Shown here: positions 59,800 to 64,000 of the stretch, piece after piece
How the letters are laid out: every line of letters begins with the position of its first letter
How positions within the stretch are numbered: position 1 is the first letter of the stretch
Assembly (NCBI GenBank): GCA_950295325.1
Contig: OX485807.1
Span: forward strand, 23,097,666-23,161,665
DNA length: 64,000 bases
Direction: 5' to 3'
Source of the DNA: Polytrichum commune
Taxonomy: Eukaryota; Streptophyta; Polytrichopsida; Polytrichales; Polytrichaceae
Made by a program: the position numbers and the translations under genes
The notes under the pieces: generated by a model
Databases searched by the model: none
What the model saw: only the letters and a program-made list of their open reading frames with translations
Told to the model about the DNA's origin: nothing

Positions 59800-62700
59800 A
59801 GGATTCCTACCTTGAACACAACAAAAGCATGGAAACACCAATTAAAAATTCACCATACCATCCGGAAAGCAATCCGTACCGCATGCCAACACCCATATAC
59901 ACACCTACAACACAACCCGGATATACAATCACTATTACTAATACCCACCATTAATACTCTGCCCCTCCCTACTAACCAAATAGAACAGATACAATGGATA
60001 GACAAACTAGCCATCATCGGTGAAAATGCCAAAACTCAAGCACACAAAATTGTCACCAAGCAAACATTGATTAATTGTCGCACCGTTATCGCAAAATATA
60101 GAACGTTACTAAACATCAAACAAAAAATTATTCACAATAAAATCTTCCACCCCACAACCGCAAGCTCTTTCAATTGCATACAAAGTTCCAAGGGTCACAT
60201 CTTAACAAAATCCATAGATATAGCCAACGAAATATACTATACCCAACAAACATCATTTCATAGGCAAGCCCCATTATGTGAAGATACCATAGACCATCCA
60301 AACGCATGTATGTGCACCATACGCAAATACCCATGGCACATAAATAATGGAATCATACTTAACAAAAGAGGCCCACATAACACACTTATTAGCACCCACT
60401 TTACTCGGGAAATATATGACAAATGTGTCAAAAGATTAACTCGGGGGAAAGCCCCCGGCCCGGATAAAATACCAAACGACATAATAAAAATTTTACCCCC
60501 ACAATGCCACGATATGCTCTTCCTATTCTTTCGGCAATGCTACAAACAAAGAAAAATCTTAAACTACTGGAAACATAGTAAAACCATCATACTACATAAA
60601 AAAGACGACCCCCTCCACCTAGCTAACTATAGGCCAATCGCCCTCGCCAACATCATATATAAATTATTTACTAGTATCATAATGACTCTCCTCACCAATT
60701 ACGGAGAACAACATCGTATCCTATATTTTAGCCAAGAAGGCTTTCGATCTAAATGAAATACACCCTGACAAATTCAAATGATCATCGCCGCCCTCGAAGA
60801 CGCTAGACTCACCACCAAGGATATCTACCTTACATACATTGACTTCCGCAATGCCTTTGCATCCATTGACCACGCCCGCCTATTTGCCCTCATGAAAAAC
60901 CTAGGCTTCCCCACAGACGCAGTAAAAATAATTGGCAACATCTACAAAAACTCTACCACTTCCTTCGCCGGTAATACCTTTGGCATAACACCCCCAATAA
61001 AAATAAGTCGCGGCACCATACAAGGAGACACTCTTAGCCCCTACCTATTTATTATATTCCTTGAACCTCTACTTCGATGGCTAGAAAAAAATAACCTCAG
61101 ATACCACTTTAATACATCCACATCCACATGCACCACCACGGCATACGCGGACGACTTAGCAATAATAACCGAAGACATACAAAATATTCAACCCCAAATC
61201 ACAAAACTATAAAAATTTGCGGAATGGTCGCATATGGACATCAACCTTTCGAAATGTACCGTTACCGGATGCCCCAATAAATCAAAACTAAAACCTAACA
61301 CATTCAAAGCATACATCCAATCACAAAATGTCACATACAAAACCAAAAACTTCCCCACCCTCGCACAAAACGAATCATATACTTATCTAGGCATCCAACT
61401 CATATCTTCCCTCAAATAGAACTTACAAAGGGAAATCACTCTCCAAAAAGCTAAACAACAAAGTAATCTACTATCCCTATATCCAGCCAGTCTCAAACAA
61501 AAAATCAAGATACTAAACACAGTTATAAAACCCCGTATAGCATATGTATATTATGCAGTCTCATTTTCCAAACCCGACATTACGAAATTTGATAAAATAA
61601 TAGGCAAACTAACCAAAGAAATATGCAACATACCCAAAAGCTCTGCCAATATTCTCACACACCTCACAAATGAAAACTTTGGCATATGAGTCTCCTCCCT
61701 CTTATCCGACTACATACACTGCATAGGCCAACAATTACTACAAGCCCTCAACGACCCAGGCCAACTAGGAGACATATATCAAGGCCTAACTAAATACATA
61801 GCAACTAAATACGGAGGTTCACTCCACCTCCTGAAACTTAAACAACAAGCATGTACAAGGTCACCCAAAGCCCGAACCCTCTTCTTACTCACAAAAGAAT
61901 ACGAAATACATGTTACCACGGCCAATCGAGCATTCCTCCTTAGGAAAACCCGACTAGAGCAAGCATGGCTATCCAACCCAATATACACCACCCTTGATGA
62001 TGCCTCCAAAACAAAAAATCCCAAAAATACCTAGACAAGTTTTACACACATGACATTACAACACTAGCACAAATTCAAAACAAAAACACCAAGGCCATAC
62101 TCACACAAGAAGAATACCGAAACATACACAAACTTGCACCCAAAACCATCAAAGAACCCCTCCACCAAGCCACAATAATATTCCCGATCACAACAACACC
62201 TAACCCCTTTGAAAATCATCCCCAACCACCACACACAACATCCACAAATAACACTCTAGACCTTAACCACCAACCCCACCACGTAGACTCCACACTAGGG
62301 CGGGCCATCCAGATAGATAGATAGAAACTCCGGTCCCTTTTTAGCAAGGGGCCGGCGTGAATAAAGTGTCCGTTCGTAATGTCAATGACCCGATGCCCAC
62401 TGGACAAGGGGACATTGGGGCAATACTACTCTCCCCTTTAGGCCATCCATGAAATAGTTGATACAAAAACCACCAACCGAAAGGACAAATGGGGAGCACA
62501 AGCCTTGAAGAGAAAATACCTATGTCAATGGCTCACTATGCATGGCACCACACAACAATGGCGCCTTGAGGAGGACCTCTTACACCTGGACAACATCTTT
62601 TTAGAACACAACCTTCTACTAATAACAAGATACCACACCACCACCCATAAACAAAAAACCACCCAAACATATGACAACTACCTCAACTACACCCAAACAA

Positions 62701-62893
62701 AGGATAAAAAACACATACACCCCCCGCTTAGGATCACCAACCTCAAAACATCCACACAAGAATGTAACCCGGACAAAGATATCATTATCAATAAACCTAC
62801 CATACAAACAAGCACCGCGGAATCCCACATATACGACCAAAATGGACAATTCCTCGCCACCATTACCACGGAGATACTAGAATGGCTCACGGG
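59800..62893 (+). pseudogene. LINE reverse transcriptase polyprotein, inactivated
   Basis: Reverse-transcriptase blocks appear in order: RGKAPGPDKIPNDI, LANYRPIALANIIYKLF, FSQEGFRSK, motif A YLTYIDFRNAFASIDH, motif B RGTIQGDTLSPYLF, and motif C AYADDL with the catalytic aspartates, then the thumb FAEWSHMDINLSKC. Five in-frame stops interrupt one frame at 60754 and 60766 (TGA), 61210 (TAA), 61417 (TAG) and 61687 (TGA), and a frameshift follows near 62012. Past the small insertion the frame resumes (KRKYLCQWLTMHG) up to the MITE at 62888. It would have driven target-primed reverse transcription of the element but is dead now. Confidence 0.85.
62312..62440. mobile_element. 129-bp insertion with 9-bp target duplication in the LINE
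   Basis: GGCCATCCA occurs on both sides (62303-62311 and 62441-62449). Leaving out the 129 bp and one copy of the duplication makes the LINE reading frame continuous across the site, which supports a clean insertion. The insert is GC-rich, begins GATAGATAGATAG, and holds a short hairpin (CCCTTTTTAGCAAGGGG). A 9-bp duplication is typical of Mutator-type elements, but no convincing terminal inverted repeat is visible. Confidence 0.7.
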
Positions 62894-63385
62894 TAGATCA
62901 CTCTAAGGCATTTTTGTGCACCACGTGCGGCTGGGGTTTTTTTTGTTTTGGGGTTATTTACCTTCAAGGGCTGAATTAAAGCCCCCCTATAATTACTTCA
63001 ATTTCAAAAATTGCCCATTTGTTTGCACCCTTCCATTACTTATATTGTCCAAGTCACTGCAATTTTTTGTACTCTATATTCCTTTTAAGTAATTTTGGAC
63101 ACACGGAAATCCCAATTATCATCCATTCCCGTGAGTCCTAAACCCATTTACATACCATACTAAACATACCTTCTAGGATCCTTATCTTCAGCCCCTATAT
63201 TAATTTTACAAAAATACAATGGCCCATATTTTATGTCCATCTAACTTAGTTATAATGGGATTGTCTACATTTAATGGCCCCTTCATTATTTGGATTTCCT
63301 TTATAATTTTTATTTCAAATGATTTTAATCCTCTCTATATTATGTCACACGTCGTTTTTAAAATGCACTAAGTGATCTACCCGTG
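62888..63385. mobile_element. hAT-like MITE, copy 3 (498 bp), in the LINE
   Basis: Perfect 15-bp terminal inverted repeats (CACGGGTAGATCACT ... AGTGATCTACCCGTG) and an exact 8-bp target duplication, GAATGGCT, at 62880-62887 and 63386-63393. It shares the termini and the CACCACGTGCGGC subterminal block with copy 1, but the interior differs. The LINE frame reads through cleanly if the element and one duplication are left out. Confidence 0.92.
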
Positions 63386-63396
63386 GAATGGCTATG

Positions 63397-63990
63397 GGCA
63401 CGCTTCTCTCTAAACAACCTAACCCGCCTAACCAACTCCCTACATCCCCCAGTACAAAACTTCGAAACAGAATTATTATGGCTCATACAAAGATACATTA
63501 CCATACTCCCCAAGAAAAAACCTAAACACATACTACCCAACAATCAACATCATACAATACACCCGGACATCACCAAATTACTTATAGACTCCTTCAAAAT
63601 CACACACTCATACTATTCCTCCCCACTTACGTGTCCCACACAACTCACACAATATCACTCCCCACACACCCGCGACATGCTATTCGGATCCCTAGGACAT
63701 GCACAATCGTCCAAATGGAGTGGTAGGGGCCTAGCATCCCCAACAGACTATAGTACAACCTTACAAGCCATTCATTGGGCTCGAATGGCCGCCAAAGAAG
63801 ATACACAGACAAGCACAATCCTCATAATTAACCACCAAGATTGGACACCACAAAAATTAACCCTCACCAAAGGAGTAGATATCCACGTCATCTCTACCAT
63901 ACCACCTCATACCATACGATATAAACCCTCACCAAAGGAGCAGATATCCACGTCATCTCTACCATATCACCTCATACCATACAATATAAA
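63397..63990 (+). pseudogene. C-terminal part of LINE polyprotein, possible methyltransferase-like (PCIF1-type) domain
   Basis: The frame carries LFGSLGHAQSSKWSGRG, then TTLQAIHWARMAAKEDTQ and STILIINHQDWTPQ, then DIHVISTIPPHTIRY. The order (FGS-G and W-G glycine patches, a P-rich turn, helix, hydrophobic strand ending in W, then a P-containing strand) recalls the methyltransferase fold of PCIF1-like proteins. The expected NPPF-type catalytic motif is not clear (SPTDY stands in its place). The family call is a guess from pattern. A 65-bp duplication shifts the frame at the end. Confidence 0.3.
63861..63990 (+). repeat. 65-bp tandem duplication at the right edge
   Basis: CCCTCACCAAAGGAGTAGAT starts at 63861 and again, with few differences, at 63926. 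The period of 65 bp is not a multiple of three, so the LINE frame shifts after the first copy. Confidence 0.85.
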
Positions 63991-64000
63991 CCCACGCCAG

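Larger units (their letters stand above)
59800..64000 (+). mobile_element. 5'-truncated LINE (non-LTR retrotransposon), continues past the window
   Basis: The plus strand changes at about 59800 to A/C-rich coding-type sequence. No endonuclease domain precedes it, so the element is 5'-truncated as most LINE copies are. It carries a reverse transcriptase and a long C-terminal extension. Two later insertions interrupt it, at 62312-62440 and 62888-63385, and a 65-bp tandem duplication disrupts it at the end. No poly-A tail is reached inside the window. Confidence 0.85.

Overview
The window reads as nuclear DNA of a streptophyte (land plant or charophyte alga). Two intron-containing genes have plant-type products: an ABCC/MRP-type ABC transporter on the minus strand and a SWC4/DMAP1-type chromatin subunit on the plus strand. 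A plant telo-box lies just upstream of the second. The rest is AT-rich and filled with decayed mobile elements and dispersed repeats. The exact lineage cannot be fixed from sequence alone. A C5 cytosine-methyltransferase relic that looks element-borne, similar in kind to those described from charophyte retrotransposons, would fit a charophyte or other seed-free streptophyte. This is inference.

Layout. 1-3343: left flank with weak minus-strand coding signals at the edge and an inverted-repeat element interrupted by a 410-bp hAT-like MITE. 3344-15323 (minus): ABCC gene, 12 exons, about 1614 residues, with a SINE and a 1.1-kb inverted-repeat element in intron 1. 15324-30150: repeats, including a cluster of 350-bp elements, a CT-bounded 2.4-kb element (X1), a five-copy tandem array of about 355 bp, and two more MITEs. 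30171-31826: non-autonomous hAT element with a broken transposase C-terminus. 32-37 kb: dispersed repeats, including GA-bounded elements Y1 and Y3. 37438-38598 (minus): decayed C5 cytosine methyltransferase, cut by the LTR of an internally deleted Ty3/gypsy element (38600-41300). 44934-48358: GA-bounded elements X2 and Y2 joined at one shared GA run, with a MITE in Y2. 51277-51441: 33-bp tandem repeat. 52691-57971 (plus): SWC4/DMAP1 gene, 16 exons, 489 residues, with a uORF and a GC-AG intron. 59800-64000 (plus): 5'-truncated LINE with reverse transcriptase, carrying two nested MITEs and a possible methyltransferase-like C-terminus, running off the window.

The two host genes are not functionally connected. 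The transporter would act at a membrane (vacuolar in many plant ABCCs) and SWC4 in SWR1/NuA4 chromatin complexes. The novelty is in the mobile DNA: a family of GA-microsatellite-bounded elements (X1, X2, Y1, Y2, Y3) sharing a conserved core of about 110-150 bp that matches no element class I recognise, plus methyltransferase-related sequence in two separate mobile contexts.
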